From the NCBI GenBank assembly GCA_039197065.1, contig JBCCUL010000026.1, positions 24,234 to 88,233 on the forward strand: a stretch of 64,000 bases of DNA, given 5' to 3'. Made by a program: the position numbers and the translations under genes. The notes beneath the pieces are model-generated. The model saw only the letters and a program-made list of their open reading frames with translations. It made no database searches and had not been told where the DNA came from. This document shows, piece by piece, positions 50,351 through 59,937 of the stretch. The stretch comes from JANQPX01 sp039197065. Lineage in GTDB: Bacteria; Pseudomonadota; Alphaproteobacteria; Geminicoccales; Geminicoccaceae. Every line of letters begins with the position of its first letter. Within the stretch, counting starts at the first letter, position 1.

Positions 50351-50551
50351 CGCTCCGCCTGGGCGCTGACAACAAGGTTGGGCGTGAGACGGGAGGCTTC
50401 AAGGTTGGTAGGGCTCGTTTTGCTGCGCCCGCCGCCGGGCTCTGTCGGAACGCAACGGTTGCGTCTATCTGAGTTCTTTGGCATTTGCTGCGACATCGCT
50501 TATGGTCCCGCTGATTTTTCAGAGATTACCGCGTTGAGCGGGAGTAGCATT

Positions 50552-52906
50552 GTGCGTGATCTGCGTTCGCGTCCGAAATCCGGCCGATCCTGGCTATCGA
50601 AAGCTCTGAGAGCTGTTGTTCCTCTCGTCATCGCATCCATCGCGGCGGCGGGTGCGGCTATCACGGCTTATGCCGAGAGCTTTCCGTTTTGGGTGATCAT
50701 CGCAAGCGGCGTGCTGACATGGCTCGGCACCTGGCTTGCGGTGTGGTGGGGCATGACGGCCCTCGCCAAGGACCCCGCGGAACAAAAGCCTGGCTTGGCG
50801 GAAGCGGACTCCGAGTTTGAGCACAACGAGTCGAAGAAGAAGATCAGGCAAGAATCGGATATCGATGGTCACCAGAATGTCGCGCCGCAAATCGTTGGCG
50901 ACCATGCGAAGGTTACGATCAATCAGCTTGCCCCTTCCCCTGCCCCTTCGATCGATCCGCCATCCAGCCAAGCCCGCCTCCATGCCCTGCCCGCCAGGAA
51001 TCCGGATTTCGTCGGCCGTCAGGAGGATATGGCGAAGATCCGCGGCGCTCTTGACCAAGGCGGGGCGGTGATTACCGCGCTTGAGGGGATGGGCGGGATT
51101 GGCAAGACGGCGGTTGGGATCGAGGTGGCGAACGCGCTTCGGGATGAGGGGCTGTTTCTGGGCGGCGTGCCGTTTGTCGATCTCGAAGGCTTTAGTGCGA
51201 CGCGCGATCCGCTGACCACCAAGGAGGCGCTGGAGGCGCTGCTGCGGCCGATCGTCGGGTCGGAGGCGAAGCTGCCGGATGACGATGGGAGGCTCCAACA
51301 GCTTTGGAAGCAGACCACCGCTGACCGTCAGATGCTGCTGTTTCTCGACAATGCGCGCGATGAGGCGCAGATCCGCCCACTGCTGCCGGGGCATCCGAGC
51401 TGCAAGGTGCTGGCGACCTCGCGCAATCGCCTCGATCTTGATGGCATCACGCCGATCCGCCTCGATGTCATGGAGCCAGACGAGGCGACGGATCTGGCCT
51501 ACACACTCGGCAATCGCTGGCAGAAAGGCCGGGTCAGCCGGGCGCAGGCGGGAGAACTCGCCAGGCTCTGCGGCTATCTTCCGCTGCCGATCAAAGTCAC
51601 GGCGGCGAGCTTGGGCAAAGCCAAGCTGTTGGATGCCGACGCCCAGCTCGCGAAGCTCGCCGACGTCGGTCGCGATGCCCTTGGGATGGATGAGGTGAAG
51701 GCCGTTCTCGCCTTGAGCATCGATCAGCTCACGCCCGAACTGCGTGCTGCCTGGCAAAAGCTCGGCGTCTTCGAGGGCGATTTCTCGGTGGCGGCGGCTG
51801 CAGCGGTCCTTAACGAAGGTAATGCTCGGGACCTGCTTGACGAGCTGGAGCAACGCCATCTCGTCACCCTATCGGAGCAACAACGGCTGCACCTCCACGA
51901 CATCCTTCGCGCAATGGCCCTCGAGTCACTGGCCGCCGACGAGCGCGAGGCCGCAGATGCTCGCCACGCAGCGCACTACAAGGATGTGTTGGCGAGTGCC
52001 GACGACCTTTATCTGGAAGGCAAAGTGCTGGACGGTCTTCGACTCTATGATCAGGAGCAGCATCAAATCCAGGCCGGCCAGCGCTGGGGGATGACGCGGC
52101 TCGACCGCTCGAACGAAGCCGCCCGCCTCGCCGCCGACTACGCCGATGCCGGCGTCTATATTCTTCAGCTTCGTCTCACCCCACGCCAAGTGATCGTATG
52201 GCTAGAAACCCAACGCGACGCCTGCCGGGCGCTTGAAGATCGACGCGGCGAAGGAACTGCCCTCGGCAATCTCGGCATCGCCTATCAAAAACTCGGCGAA
52301 ACGAAACGCGCGATCGATTTCTACGAGCAGCACTTGGAGATCGCACGCGGGATTGGCGATCGACGCGGCGAAGGAAATGCCCTCGGCAATCTCGGCAACG
52401 CCTATCAAACCCTCGGCGAAACGAAACGCGCCATCGAATTTCACGAGCAATCTCTCGAAGTGTTACGCGAGATCGGCGATCGACGTGGCGAAGGAAATAC
52501 CCTCGGCAATCTTGGCAGCGCCTATCAAGATCTAGGCGAAATGAAACGCGCGATCGATACCCTTGAGCAACGACTGGAGATCGCACGCGAGATCGGCGAT
52601 CGACGCGGCGAAGGTAATGCCCTCGGCAATCTCGGCAGCGCCTATCGAAACCTCGGCGAAGCCAAACGCGCGATCGAATTCCACGAGCAAGCTCTGGCGA
52701 TCTCATACGAGATCGGCCTTCGGCTAGCCGAAGGCCAAGATCTCACCAATCTCGGCGTCGCCTATCAAGACCTTGGCGAAACGAAACGCGCTATCAACTC
52801 TCTCGAAGAGGCGCAGTCGATCTTCCGCGAGATCGGTGCGCAGCATCTTATCGATTTGACAGAAAGAAATCTCTCACAACTCAGAGGCAGCTCCGCTACC
52901 GAGTAG
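50552..52906 (+). CDS. Membrane-anchored STAND NTPase (NB-ARC) with C-terminal TPR repeats
   Basis: Order of domains: two membrane helices (residues about 22-70), a charged linker with a VAPQIVGDHAKVTINQL strand, an AP-ATPase/NB-ARC domain and TPRs. NB-ARC motifs are Walker A GMGGIGKT (179-186), Walker B MLLFLDNA, sensor TSRNRLDL, GxP motif CGYLPLPI and an MHD-like LHLHDILR. From residue 563 there are five 40-residue TPR units (GNLGxAYxxLGExKRAIxxxEQxLEIA). GTG 50552 has GGGAG seven bases upstream; the longer open frame crosses the antisense gene at 49811. STAND proteins act as ATP-driven switches in signalling or antiphage defence. No effector domain other than the membrane segment is visible, so the output is unknown. 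Confidence 0.88.
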   Translation: MRDLRSRPKSGRSWLSKALRAVVPLVIASIAAAGAAITAYAESFPFWVIIASGVLTWLGTWLAVWWGMTALAKDPAEQKPGLAEADSEFEHNESKKKIRQESDIDGHQNVAPQIVGDHAKVTINQLAPSPAPSIDPPSSQARLHALPARNPDFVGRQEDMAKIRGALDQGGAVITALEGMGGIGKTAVGIEVANALRDEGLFLGGVPFVDLEGFSATRDPLTTKEALEALLRPIVGSEAKLPDDDGRLQQLWKQTTADRQMLLFLDNARDEAQIRPLLPGHPSCKVLATSRNRLDLDGITPIRLDVMEPDEATDLAYTLGNRWQKGRVSRAQAGELARLCGYLPLPIKVTAASLGKAKLLDADAQLAKLADVGRDALGMDEVKAVLALSIDQLTPELRAAWQKLGVFEGDFSVAAAAAVLNEGNARDLLDELEQRHLVTLSEQQRLHLHDILRAMALESLAADEREAADARHAAHYKDVLASADDLYLEGKVLDGLRLYDQEQHQIQAGQRWGMTRLDRSNEAARLAADYADAGVYILQLRLTPRQVIVWLETQRDACRALEDRRGEGTALGNLGIAYQKLGETKRAIDFYEQHLEIARGIGDRRGEGNALGNLGNAYQTLGETKRAIEFHEQSLEVLREIGDRRGEGNTLGNLGSAYQDLGEMKRAIDTLEQRLEIAREIGDRRGEGNALGNLGSAYRNLGEAKRAIEFHEQALAISYEIGLRLAEGQDLTNLGVAYQDLGETKRAINSLEEAQSIFREIGAQHLIDLTERNLSQLRGSSATE
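52238..52837 (+). repeat. Five 120-bp tandem repeats encoding TPR units
   Basis: Units begin at 52238, 52358, 52478, 52598 and 52718 (GATCGACGCGGCGAAGG and similar), each exactly 120 bp. The first four are nearly identical at DNA level including synonymous positions; the fifth is diverged. This indicates recent expansion or gene conversion, and unit number may vary between strains. Confidence 0.9.
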
Positions 52907-52925
52907 TTCATCGCAAGCTCAACTA

Positions 52926-53777
52926 TTGCACCAACGTGAAGATCATGCTCCGCTTGGTCAAAGACTCGTAGGCCAACGTACCTTGCCCAAAGACTTCTTC
53001 GACTCCGACCTTGTCGTCGCCACCTATGATCTCCTGACCGAGCAGGCGAACAAGCAGATCGCGGGCGATGTCGCGTTTTATCTGGACTGCGCCCTACGCT
53101 ACGGCGGTCCGGTGCTCGAACTCGGCGTCGGCACCGGGCGTATTGCCTGGGCGTTGGCTGAGGCCGGGCATGAGGTGGTCGGCATCGATCGCTCGAAGAG
53201 CATGCTCGATGCTGCGCGGCGTAAGGGTGAGAAGCATGCGGGCGCTGTCGGCCGGCTCGATCTCGTCGAGGCCGACATCGGAGCCTTCGACCTCGACCAA
53301 ACGTTCCCCCTGGCCATCATGCCGTTCAGCACGTTTCAGCATCTGGCATCGGCCGATCAGCAGCGGGCCTGCCTGTCATGCATTCGAAGACACCTCGCCG
53401 AAGATGGGCGGCTGGTTCTCGATGTCTTCGATCCGATCCTCGATGCCTGCGTCCCCGATGCCCCCACACCCAATCCGGACCGGGAAGCGATCGACCCCGT
53501 GAGCGGGCATGTGCTTCGGAGACGCAGCATCAGCCGCAGGAACGATCCGCTCAGCCAGACCTTCGTCGAGACCTTCCGATTGGAGCGGATCGATGGTTCG
53601 GGAACGCTCCTGGAGAGTGACGACGCCACGCACCATCTCCGCTGGGCGACGCGGCAGGAGATGGCCTATCTGTTCGAGCTATGCGGTTTCGCGATCGAAG
53701 CTCAGTATTCGGATTTCGACAGCGCGCCGCCCGCCTATGGCAAACGCCAGATCTGGATCGTCAAAGCGGTTTCGTGA
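52926..53777 (+). CDS. Class I SAM-dependent methyltransferase
   Basis: The SAM-binding core is VLELGVGTGRIAWALAEAGHEVVGIDRSKSML in pieces (GVGTGRIAW near residue 66), then VEADIGAFDL and LVLDVFDPI. The C-terminal third includes a THHLRWATRQEMAYLFELCGF segment seen in small-molecule methyltransferases. The start is uncertain: TTG 52926 gives 283 residues, while TTG 52983 would start right before DFFDSDLVVATYD. It follows the STAND gene by 19 bp on the same strand. Confidence 0.78.
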   Translation: MHQREDHAPLGQRLVGQRTLPKDFFDSDLVVATYDLLTEQANKQIAGDVAFYLDCALRYGGPVLELGVGTGRIAWALAEAGHEVVGIDRSKSMLDAARRKGEKHAGAVGRLDLVEADIGAFDLDQTFPLAIMPFSTFQHLASADQQRACLSCIRRHLAEDGRLVLDVFDPILDACVPDAPTPNPDREAIDPVSGHVLRRRSISRRNDPLSQTFVETFRLERIDGSGTLLESDDATHHLRWATRQEMAYLFELCGFAIEAQYSDFDSAPPAYGKRQIWIVKAVS

Positions 53778-53826
53778 TCATGGCGGGACAGGCTTTCAAG
53801 ATTCGAAAATCTTGGACGCCCTTCGG

Positions 53827-54141
53827 TCAGGGCTTCACCGTCTGCATGACATCGAACCCCTCGAAATTGGGGGCCCCGAGATAGAGATCGCTGTGGTCGC
53901 CCGCACCTTTGTGGGCCTTGCGAAACGCTTCGGAGCGGGTCCAGTCTTCGAAGGCTTCGCGCGACGCCCAAATCGTGTGGGAGGAATACAGCGTGTAGTC
54001 ATCCGATTTGGGCCCCTTCAGGAGGTGGAACTCGACAAAGCCGGGCACGGTTTCGAGATGCGACTCGCGGTTTAGCCAGAGATCCTCAAAGGCTGCCTCC
54101 GAGCCGGGGGTTACCTGAAAACGGTTCATCGCGATGAACAT
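53827..54141 (-). CDS. Antibiotic biosynthesis monooxygenase (HmoA/ABM-fold) protein
   Basis: A 104-residue dimeric ferredoxin-like ABM domain: MFIAMNRFQVTPGSEAAFEDLW, then GFVEFHLLKG, YTLYSSHTIWASREAFEDWTRSEAFRKAH and a C-terminal FEGFDVMQTV strand. This pattern matches HmoA-like heme-degrading monooxygenases and related stress proteins. I use ATG 54141; the frame continues upstream to 54327 without domain support. Confidence 0.85.
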   Translation of the reverse strand: MFIAMNRFQVTPGSEAAFEDLWLNRESHLETVPGFVEFHLLKGPKSDDYTLYSSHTIWASREAFEDWTRSEAFRKAHKGAGDHSDLYLGAPNFEGFDVMQTVKP

Positions 54142-54414
54142 CAATGAAGGGTCCTTCCGTCCTTTGGTGATGGATGCCGAATGCCCAGGCGAGGCCCGAG
54201 CGATCTCAGCAGCACCTGCTTCTGGCTGATTTCCATGCAGGTCGCAGCGATCTTCGGCGCAGGCATCGTCTACGAAATGGCGGTGTCCTTGCCAATTTTT
54301 CACGACATCGTTGAGACGAACGGACAATGGCGGAAGCCATCAACGGTCGGATTGCGTGTCATCCATCGGTCAATGACTGTCACAGCCATTGCCGCTCATC
54401 TGCATTGTAGGGCT

Positions 54415-56034
54415 TTACTCAACGATCGTGATGCGATCATCCAGGCGCGGCTCGTAAGGCTGATTGGCGCGGAGGTAGTCCGCAACCACCTCTTCGAGGC
54501 TGGGTCCGAAATCATAGGCGTCGGTTGCCTCATCACTGAAGATCGCGTAACCGTCGCCGCCGCCACGCATATAATCGTTGGACACGACGAGGTAGGTGGC
54601 CGCTTCATCGATCAGTGTAAAGCTGCCGTCATCCGCCATAACCTGCACCTTGGTGATGCGCTTGCCCGCTTCAGCTTTGGGATCGAAGCTGTAGCGCAGA
54701 CCGGCGACTTGCGGGAAACGGCCGGCACCTTCCTCGATCTGGCCGACGCCGTTTTCGAGCGCCGCGACGATGCCTGCCCCCGTCAGACCGAAGGTGGCCA
54801 GCGTGTTCTGGAACGGGAGAACCGTCAGCACCTCGCCCATGGTGATCGGTCCCGCATCGATCGAGGCGCGAAGACCGCCGCCATTTTGAATGGCGATGGT
54901 CACGCCCTGATCGGCGACACGCTCCAGCATGGCGTCGGTCACCAGCACGCCCATGGCGCATTCTTTCGCCCGGCAGTTATCACGCTCACCGTCGATCGCC
55001 GCGGACGCTTCGCCGACAACCTCTTTCTTGATCTCTTCGAGCGGTGCGCCCGCTTCGTCGATGCGCGCGACGATCGCCTCGTCCTCCTCGACGCTGGCAT
55101 CCAGCGTCATCAGATCACCGGTCGCCGCCGTCACCTTGCCGGCATCGTCGAACACCAGCTCAAGCTCGCCCAGATATTTGGTGTAGGCGAAGGCCTGAAC
55201 GATCGGGACGGCCGTGCCGTCGGGCGAGGTGACCATCGTCGGATAAGGGCCTGCCGCATCGTCGATCGCGTTGGACAACAGTGTGTGGCTGTGGCCGCCG
55301 ACGACGGCATCGATACCGTCAACTGCCGCAGCAATCTCCATGTCGCGGCTAAGGCCGGCATGGGAAAGCAGGATGATCTTGTCGACGCCATCGGCGCTCA
55401 GAGTCTCGATGATGCCAGGCAGCACTTCTTCCGCCTGGATGAACGGCACGTTCGGTCCGGGGCTGGAGGTTTCATCGGTATCTTCCGCGAGCACACCGAT
55501 GATGCCGATGGTCTCGCCGCCGACATCCTTGGTGACGAAGGGCGGGACCTTGCCGGCGAGCAACGGCTCGTTTTGCAGATCGGTATTGGCGAACAGGACG
55601 GGGAAATCGACGGCGTCGACGAACGCGGCCAGAGCTTCCGGTCCGTCATCGAATTCATGATTGCCGACGACCATCGCATCGAAGCCGAACGCATCCATCA
55701 GTTCGGCGCTGAGCTCGCCTTTATAGGTCGTGTAGAAGAGCGAGCCCTGGAACTGATCGCCAGCATGCAGGGTGAGTACATTCCGACCGTCCGCCGTGAG
55801 CGCATCGCGACGCTGTTCGATCGCGGTTTCGAGACGCGCCAGACCGCCGAAGCACTCGCCAGCGGCATTGTCCTCATCGCTGCAGCTCGAATTGTATTTG
55901 TTGATCGGCTCGAAACGCGCATGCGTGTCGTTCACATGCAGAATGGTCAGCCGATACTCGGCAAGCGCCGGCGTCGACAGAAAAGCCAGACCGGCCAGAC
56001 CGATGACCGACGTCCTAACGAGCATTTCGAACAT
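54415..56034 (-). CDS. Periplasmic 5'-nucleotidase / bifunctional metallophosphatase (UshA-like)
   Basis: A Sec signal peptide (residues 1-25, ending PALA) leads to a calcineurin-like metallophosphatase domain with LHVNDTHARFEP, LHAGDQFQGS, VVGNHEFDDG and the two-histidine GGHSHTLL motif, followed by the C-terminal 5'-nucleotidase domain with QNGGGLRASIDAG, LPFQNTLATFGLTG and NDYMRGGGDGY (nucleobase stacking). The protein hydrolyses extracellular nucleotides to nucleosides, which fits the nucleoside-type BMP transporter elsewhere in the window. The 539-residue length is usual. Confidence 0.92.
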   Translation of the reverse strand: MFEMLVRTSVIGLAGLAFLSTPALAEYRLTILHVNDTHARFEPINKYNSSCSDEDNAAGECFGGLARLETAIEQRRDALTADGRNVLTLHAGDQFQGSLFYTTYKGELSAELMDAFGFDAMVVGNHEFDDGPEALAAFVDAVDFPVLFANTDLQNEPLLAGKVPPFVTKDVGGETIGIIGVLAEDTDETSSPGPNVPFIQAEEVLPGIIETLSADGVDKIILLSHAGLSRDMEIAAAVDGIDAVVGGHSHTLLSNAIDDAAGPYPTMVTSPDGTAVPIVQAFAYTKYLGELELVFDDAGKVTAATGDLMTLDASVEEDEAIVARIDEAGAPLEEIKKEVVGEASAAIDGERDNCRAKECAMGVLVTDAMLERVADQGVTIAIQNGGGLRASIDAGPITMGEVLTVLPFQNTLATFGLTGAGIVAALENGVGQIEEGAGRFPQVAGLRYSFDPKAEAGKRITKVQVMADDGSFTLIDEAATYLVVSNDYMRGGGDGYAIFSDEATDAYDFGPSLEEVVADYLRANQPYEPRLDDRITIVE

Positions 56035-56250
56035 GATGCGTTCTCTCCCAAAGCCGCTCTCGCGCTGTCGCCGACAACGCTACCCCTCACTGATCCGACA
56101 GACCATAGACGAAGCCACAGATAATGGAATGTCGATGACGATATCATGATGAGGGACCGATCGCGGTCAGCGGCGAGCAGCCTCTGAATTGCGAAGCGAC
56201 CGAGACCGTTAGGCGTTCAATCCATTACGAACCGGAACGCCAGGATGATC

Positions 56251-57072
56251 TCAGACAGCTGACGACGGCAAGATCCTGGCGAGAATGGCTTCTATGCTCC
56301 GCACCACCTCGTCGCCCTTGACGGGATCGAGCGCATGGGGATGGGGCGAGCCGAACTGGCCCTTGTCGTTGTCGAAATACCGGCCTGACGCCTCGGCGAA
56401 CTCGTCCGACAACGCCGCACGGGTCAGAATGTCCGCGCCGACGCGGATATCACCGCCGGTTACGCCAAAGCCCTCCTGGACCATCTTGCTGCCGAGCAGC
56501 GATCCGGGATTGACGGCGATGATCGAGGGCCCCTGGTCTCCCTGCGCGCCTGCCATCACGCGCGACCACATGGTGATCGCGAGCTTGCTTTGCGCATAGG
56601 CCGCCATGTCTTCGAGATGTCCCTCCCCCTCCAGTGCAGCCCTGTCGACCGGCGCTTGCGCCGCCGAAGAGAGATTGACCACCCGCGCGGATCGATCGAG
56701 CAAGGGAAGGAGCCGCCGGGTCAGCAGATAGGGGGCGATGGTGTTGACTGCGAAGCGGATGTCGAGACCGTCTTCGGTGGTGGTGTTTGGCGCCTTCAAA
56801 ATGCCGGCATTGTTGATCAGCACATCCAGCTTGTCGTGCTTCTCGGAGATCGCTTTGGCAAAGGCTTCGACCTCAGCCATGCGTGACAGATCGGCGACGT
56901 AGCTTTCGATGGAAGTCCCGCCTGGGAGGGCGGCCAGCAAGTTCTCCGCCTGTTTCAATTTCGCCGGATTGCGTCCGTGGAGGAGAACCTTCTGGCCGGC
57001 TTCGATCAGCATCTTCGCCGTTTCCAGTCCGATGCCGTCGGTCGAGCCTGTAATTAGAATCGTCTTTGGCAT
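56251..57072 (-). CDS. Short-chain dehydrogenase/reductase
   Basis: A classical SDR: TGSTDGIGLETAK (cofactor loop, residues 8-20), NNAG (near 88), catalytic Ser in VNLSSAAQ and YAQSK (Tyr/Lys near 159-163). Arg after the cofactor glycine motif (LHGRNPAK) suggests NADP(H). The NPGSLLGSKMVQEGFG region resembles the retinol-dehydrogenase/WWOX-like subgroup. The substrate is unknown. Confidence 0.88.
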   Translation of the reverse strand: MPKTILITGSTDGIGLETAKMLIEAGQKVLLHGRNPAKLKQAENLLAALPGGTSIESYVADLSRMAEVEAFAKAISEKHDKLDVLINNAGILKAPNTTTEDGLDIRFAVNTIAPYLLTRRLLPLLDRSARVVNLSSAAQAPVDRAALEGEGHLEDMAAYAQSKLAITMWSRVMAGAQGDQGPSIIAVNPGSLLGSKMVQEGFGVTGGDIRVGADILTRAALSDEFAEASGRYFDNDKGQFGSPHPHALDPVKGDEVVRSIEAILARILPSSAV

Positions 57073-57211
57073 GGGGGTGGCTCCTTTAGCCGGCGTCGTC
57101 CGTCAAGACCAGATCCTGGTGACATGATTGACGCGAATGTCCTCGGGGGACCGCAGATAGGAACGAAGCGGGGTCATGCCAAGCTAAAATCCCAGATGGA
57201 TCGGCTGAGGG

Positions 57212-57898
57212 TTAACGATGTTGCCGCGCCTGTCGCCAACCCACGGTCACGACCCGTCGCCCATCGCCAACGACCGTGTAGGCGTCCAGCCAATGTTCGA
57301 CCGAGGCGAACAGGCGCTGACCGATATGACGGCGGAGACGACGACGGCTGTTCTTGTCGAACTCGTAGACCGATGCGCCCCGAGACCAGCGCTGTGTGCC
57401 GAAGCGCATCAGCCATTCGATGATGATCGGCGGTATGGCCCGCTGCTGAGCCCGGTTGGATGCATGAACGCTCAGATCAAGATCCGAACTCGGAAGGCAA
57501 TCGGCGACAGCACTTGCAGCGGCCGATGATTGGCGGCGACCGAGGCCTTCGTCGATCGTCGCGATGATGGCCTTGCTTGAACAGGGCTTGACCAGAAAAC
57601 GGAAGACTTCGCCGGAGTTGATGGCGTCGATGGCGTAGGTCATATCGGGCTCGCCCGTCAGCAAAATGCGCAAGGCATTGGGTGCAATTCGCCTGACTTC
57701 CGTAAGGAGCGCAATGCCGTTCAACGCTGGCATATGCAAATCGCTGACGACCGCATCCGGTATCTCGGACTGAATGACGCTGAGAGCTTCTTGCCCGCTT
57801 CCGGCGGTGATCAGCCGGAAGTGCCTTCGCAGATGGCGTCGGTAGGCGGCCAACGTCGCGGGATCGTCGTCGGTCAGGAGGATGAGCGGCTTCGACAT
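57212..57898 (-). CDS. Response regulator with uncharacterised C-terminal domain
   Basis: Residues 1-120 are a CheY-like receiver: acidic pair DDD (10-12), phosphoacceptor Asp in SDLHMPALNG (near 53), Thr in LLTGEPD and Lys in FLVKPCS. The C-terminal 85 residues (from SNRAQQRAIPPIIIEWLM to VVTVGWRQAR) are not a DNA-binding domain I recognise. They resemble small stand-alone hypothetical proteins of proteobacteria with a VYAVVxDGxxVTV-type ending, here fused to a receiver. It is divergent from the kinase/RR operon at 58097. Confidence 0.82.
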   Translation of the reverse strand: MSKPLILLTDDDPATLAAYRRHLRRHFRLITAGSGQEALSVIQSEIPDAVVSDLHMPALNGIALLTEVRRIAPNALRILLTGEPDMTYAIDAINSGEVFRFLVKPCSSKAIIATIDEGLGRRQSSAAASAVADCLPSSDLDLSVHASNRAQQRAIPPIIIEWLMRFGTQRWSRGASVYEFDKNSRRRLRRHIGQRLFASVEHWLDAYTVVGDGRRVVTVGWRQARQHR

Positions 57899-58096
57899 GG
57901 GCCCTACCCTTCATATGTGATCACATGCGCAACATCTGCATCGAGAGATATCTCTAAATTGAAGAAGATTTGTTAATAAATCAAAAATAACTGCAATTTA
58001 GACAAAATAGTCTATTTGTTTATATTTAAACAATTATAAATCTTTCGGAAATAGTATCAGAAAACAAACCAATCAAAGTAAGCTCGGGAGTAGAAG
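57899..58096. promoter_or_regulatory. AT-rich divergent promoter region of the signalling cluster
   Basis: This is the most AT-rich stretch of the window and separates the minus-strand response regulator from the plus-strand kinase operon. A dyad AAATAG-T-CTATTT lies within ACAAAATAGTCTATTTGT at 58002-58019 and may be an operator. GGGAG at 58085-58089 is the ribosome site of the kinase gene. Confidence 0.5.
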
Positions 58097-58978
58097 ATGG
58101 TCGCCCATCCCGATCAGGCGTCGATGCGCCCTCATAACGCCCGGCTGGAAACCCTTGGCGCGATGGTGAGCGGCATCGCGCATGAGATCAATACGCCTAT
58201 ACAATTCATTGGCGACAATCTGCAATTCATCGGCGACAGCTTCGCCACCATCGACGATCTGCTGAAACGCTATGCGGCCCTTCACAGCGCTGCCGTCGCC
58301 GGCAATGCTCTGGAGGCTGAAGCCAAGGCCGTAACGGAAGCCGTCGCGGACGCAGAGCTCAATTTCCTTCGCGAGGAGCTGCCAAGCGCGATTGAACAGT
58401 CGCTTTCCGGAATCCAGCAGGTGGCGCGCATCGCCTCCGCGATGAAGACCTTCGCCCGCCGCGGTGCTTCGGAAAAGGAGATGGCGGATATCAATCAGGC
58501 CATCGATCTGACGGCGGCGATCTGCCGGAACGAATGGAAATATGACGCCGATCTGGAACTTTCCCTCGATCCCGCCTTGCCGAAGATCGCCTGCCACATC
58601 GGCGAACTCAGCCAGGTCTGGCTGAACGTCATCGTCAACGCCGCCCACGCGATCAAGGCAAGAGACGATCTGCCGCTCGGCCTGATAAGCGTCGAGACAG
58701 GCACGCGCGATGGCATGGTCGAAGTGACCATCGCCGACAACGGCACCGGCATGACCGATGACGTGCGTGAGCGCGTGTTCGAACCGTTTTTCTCGACCAA
58801 GGCCTCGGGTGAAGGCAGCGGACAGGGCCTTGCAATCAGCCGAAGCATCGTGACCGAGCAGCATGGCGGCGACATCGCGCTTTGGAGCGAAGTCGGCACC
58901 GGTACGCGCTTCACCATCCGCCTGCCGATCACGCCGGAAAGCAGCAAGGCTGCATCCGAAGAGGAGGCCCTGATATGA
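58097..58978 (+). CDS. Soluble sensor histidine kinase
   Basis: Only a histidine-kinase core with no membrane helix or sensor domain. The phosphoacceptor His is in SGIAHEINTPIQ (near residue 29). The HATPase domain has NVIVNAAHAI (N box), ADNGTGM (G1), FFSTKASGEGSGQGLAIS (F/G2) and TRFTIRLPI. A ~60-residue insert lies between H box and ATPase. Its stop overlaps the next gene as ATGA. It probably receives its signal through partner proteins and phosphorylates the following receivers. Confidence 0.9.
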   Translation: MVAHPDQASMRPHNARLETLGAMVSGIAHEINTPIQFIGDNLQFIGDSFATIDDLLKRYAALHSAAVAGNALEAEAKAVTEAVADAELNFLREELPSAIEQSLSGIQQVARIASAMKTFARRGASEKEMADINQAIDLTAAICRNEWKYDADLELSLDPALPKIACHIGELSQVWLNVIVNAAHAIKARDDLPLGLISVETGTRDGMVEVTIADNGTGMTDDVRERVFEPFFSTKASGEGSGQGLAISRSIVTEQHGGDIALWSEVGTGTRFTIRLPITPESSKAASEEEALI

Positions 58979-59937
58979 AGAGCCGAGCTCTGTTCGTCGA
59001 CGACGAGCCGCTGGTCTTGAGCGGCCTTAGGCGCATGCTGCGCAGTCTCCGTCACGATTGGGACATGAGCTTCGCCAACTCTGGTCGAGAAGCTCTTGAG
59101 CTTCTGGACGGTGGCGATTTTGCCGTCGTCGTCTCCGACATGCGCATGCCGGAAATGGACGGCGCCACGCTCCTGAACGAAATCGCCGCGCGCCACCCTG
59201 CGACCGCCCGCTTGGTGTTATCCGGTCATGCCGAGCTTGAGGCCATACTGCGCGCCGTTCGGCCGGCCCATCAATTTCTCGCCAAGCCCTGCGATCCGAA
59301 GCTCCTGGAGGGTGCGCTTCAACGTATCCGCATGACCGGCTTCGACCCCAAGACGGATGCACTTTGCACGAAGCTCGGCACCCATCGACGTCTTCCCTCG
59401 CCTACCGCAATGATCGATGCGCTTCGAGCAGCGCTCTTGGAAACGCCGGCGGATCTCGAAAAGTTCAGCGCGATCGTCAGTGGCGACATCGCGATGTCCA
59501 TCCAGCTGCTGCGCCTGGTGAACTGCGCTTTCTTTGGCCCACCGACCCGGACGTTCGACCCGCGCAAGGCCGTATCGATTCTCGGCGCCGATATTCTCAT
59601 GAGGCTTCTCGATGACGTCGAACTTTTCCGCCCCATCGATCAAGCGGCAAGGCATGAAGAGGACGCTGTTATCGCGCTGAATGACCGAGTTCAAGAACAC
59701 ATCTCCTCCTGTCGATCACATGGGGTGGCATCAAGCGTCGAGATCGCGCCTGAAATATCGGCGATGTTGTCGCTTGCCGGCCCTCTGGCAGCCCTCGAAA
59801 CGCCGGAACCGCTCGATCGGGAGGGTGAACAGGCGCTTGGCAGGCTTCTGCTGGCCTATTGGGGTCTGGATGCCGAGGGGATTTCGGCTGAAAAAACCGC
59901 GGATCGCCCAAGGCAGCCTGAACTGGAGCGCGCTTGA
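58975..59937 (+). CDS. Response regulator with HDOD output domain
   Basis: Receiver domain (residues 1-120): FVDDEPL, phosphoacceptor Asp in VSDMRMPEMDG, Ser in VLSGHAE, Lys in FLAKPCD. The HDOD domain follows (about 140-250: LEKFSAIVSGDIAMSIQLLRLVN, then FGPPTRTFDPRKAVSILGADILMRLL). HDOD proteins are non-enzymatic relatives of HD hydrolases in signalling. ATG 58975 gives ATGA coupling with the kinase; the open frame from 58882 is not used. Confidence 0.9.
   Translation: MKSRALFVDDEPLVLSGLRRMLRSLRHDWDMSFANSGREALELLDGGDFAVVVSDMRMPEMDGATLLNEIAARHPATARLVLSGHAELEAILRAVRPAHQFLAKPCDPKLLEGALQRIRMTGFDPKTDALCTKLGTHRRLPSPTAMIDALRAALLETPADLEKFSAIVSGDIAMSIQLLRLVNCAFFGPPTRTFDPRKAVSILGADILMRLLDDVELFRPIDQAARHEEDAVIALNDRVQEHISSCRSHGVASSVEIAPEISAMLSLAGPLAALETPEPLDREGEQALGRLLLAYWGLDAEGISAEKTADRPRQPELERA

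Noticed and set aside
49943..50551. N-terminal 200-residue extension of the STAND protein
   Set aside because: It runs antisense through the gene at 49811-50350; the GTG at 50552 has a proper ribosome site and precedes the membrane helices.
52238..52837. 120-bp repeats considered as a non-coding satellite
   Set aside because: They are in frame and encode canonical TPR units of the STAND protein.
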